Source: Phycisphaerales bacterium (GTDB lineage: Bacteria; Planctomycetota; Phycisphaerae; Phycisphaerales; SM1A02). Taken from it: a stretch of DNA of 32,588 nucleotides. Below, in pieces: positions 32,552-32,588 of the stretch. The notes under the pieces are model-generated. The model searched no databases, was not told the origin of the DNA, and worked only from the letters and a program-made list of their open reading frames with translations. The stretch spans positions 1,531,023 to 1,563,610 of the forward strand of contig CP070772.1 in assembly GCA_020345805.1 (NCBI GenBank), read 5' to 3'. Within the stretch, counting starts at the first letter, position 1; every line of letters begins with the position of its first letter. The translations under genes were made by a program, and so were the position numbers.

Positions 32552-32588
32552 GGGGCCGAACTGGATTCGACCGGGCAGGGAAGGCTTG
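32552..32588 (+). ncRNA. ssrA: tmRNA (ssrA), 5' end only
   Basis: GGGGCCGAACTGGATTCGAC followed by CGGGCAGGG matches the conserved 5' end of bacterial tmRNA: the acceptor strand GGGGCC and the D-arm-like GGATTCGAC. tmRNA with SmpB rescues stalled ribosomes and tags the nascent chain. The tag reading frame and 3' acceptor lie outside the window, so only the first 37 nt can be seen. I cannot tell whether it is a one-piece or two-piece form. Confidence 0.87.

Overview
The window looks like a chromosomal segment of a GC-rich planctomycete, most likely of the Phycisphaerae type. The case rests on three paralogous pseudopilin-like proteins with an N-terminal methylation signal and a DNH/DGH motif near the C-terminus, a membrane-anchored Ser/Thr kinase with N-terminal helical repeats, a PadR/HAAS regulator pair, DUF4190/DUF2752 membrane proteins and tandem CNNM/CBS membrane proteins. 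This is an inference from gene content; no rRNA is present to prove it. I see no phage, insertion sequence, CRISPR array or defence island.

Layout. 1-1.2 kb: 3' part of a Ser/Thr protein kinase. 1.3-2.0 kb: a small transaldolase. 2.0-2.9 kb: pseudopilin copy 1, with an atypical processing site. 2.9-6.0 kb, minus strand: a secreted Asp-box (sortilin-like) beta-propeller protein and a RidA-family protein. 6.0-6.7 kb: a hairpin-rich gene-free stretch leading into pseudopilin copies 2 and 3 (6.7-8.6 kb), closed by a strong terminator. 8.8-12.3 kb: an nfeD (protease type) - nfeD (short) - floA membrane-microdomain operon with its own terminator. 12.4-14.2 kb: a family 2 glycosyltransferase and a flippase-like membrane protein. 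14.4-15.5 kb: an exported Ntn-type asparaginase. 15.6-16.0 kb: a small membrane protein. 16.0-16.5 kb: three hairpins, one a 23-bp perfect REP-like palindrome, then a PadR promoter/operator. 16.5-18.2 kb: padR and a HAAS-domain membrane protein, closed by a bidirectional terminator. 18.3-22.1 kb, minus strand: cstA, DUF2752, DUF4190, a frameshifted second DUF4190 and another membrane protein. 22.3-24.4 kb: a DegT-type aminotransferase overlapping a PlsC-type acyltransferase. 24.7-27.5 kb: an HscB-like J-protein followed by two CNNM/CBS proteins. 27.6-28.8 kb: a THUMP-type RNA methyltransferase. 28.9-31.1 kb, minus strand: a BamE-like lipoprotein and recJ. 31.3-31.9 kb: adenylate kinase, divergent from recJ. 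31.9-32.3 kb, minus strand: a very short beta-carbonic-anhydrase-like protein. The window ends inside the 5' end of the tmRNA gene (ssrA).

The content is mostly housekeeping and envelope functions. The most interesting signals are regulatory: a recurring TAnnnT box 6-8 nt before start codons (candidate leaderless transcripts), a wide perfect inverted repeat over the padR promoter, a boxA-like sequence directly before tmRNA, and the hairpin-rich pseudopilin leader. Protein-level oddities are the NPEYGER motif in the RNA methyltransferase, the unusual processing site of pseudopilin 1, and the broken DUF4190 copy.
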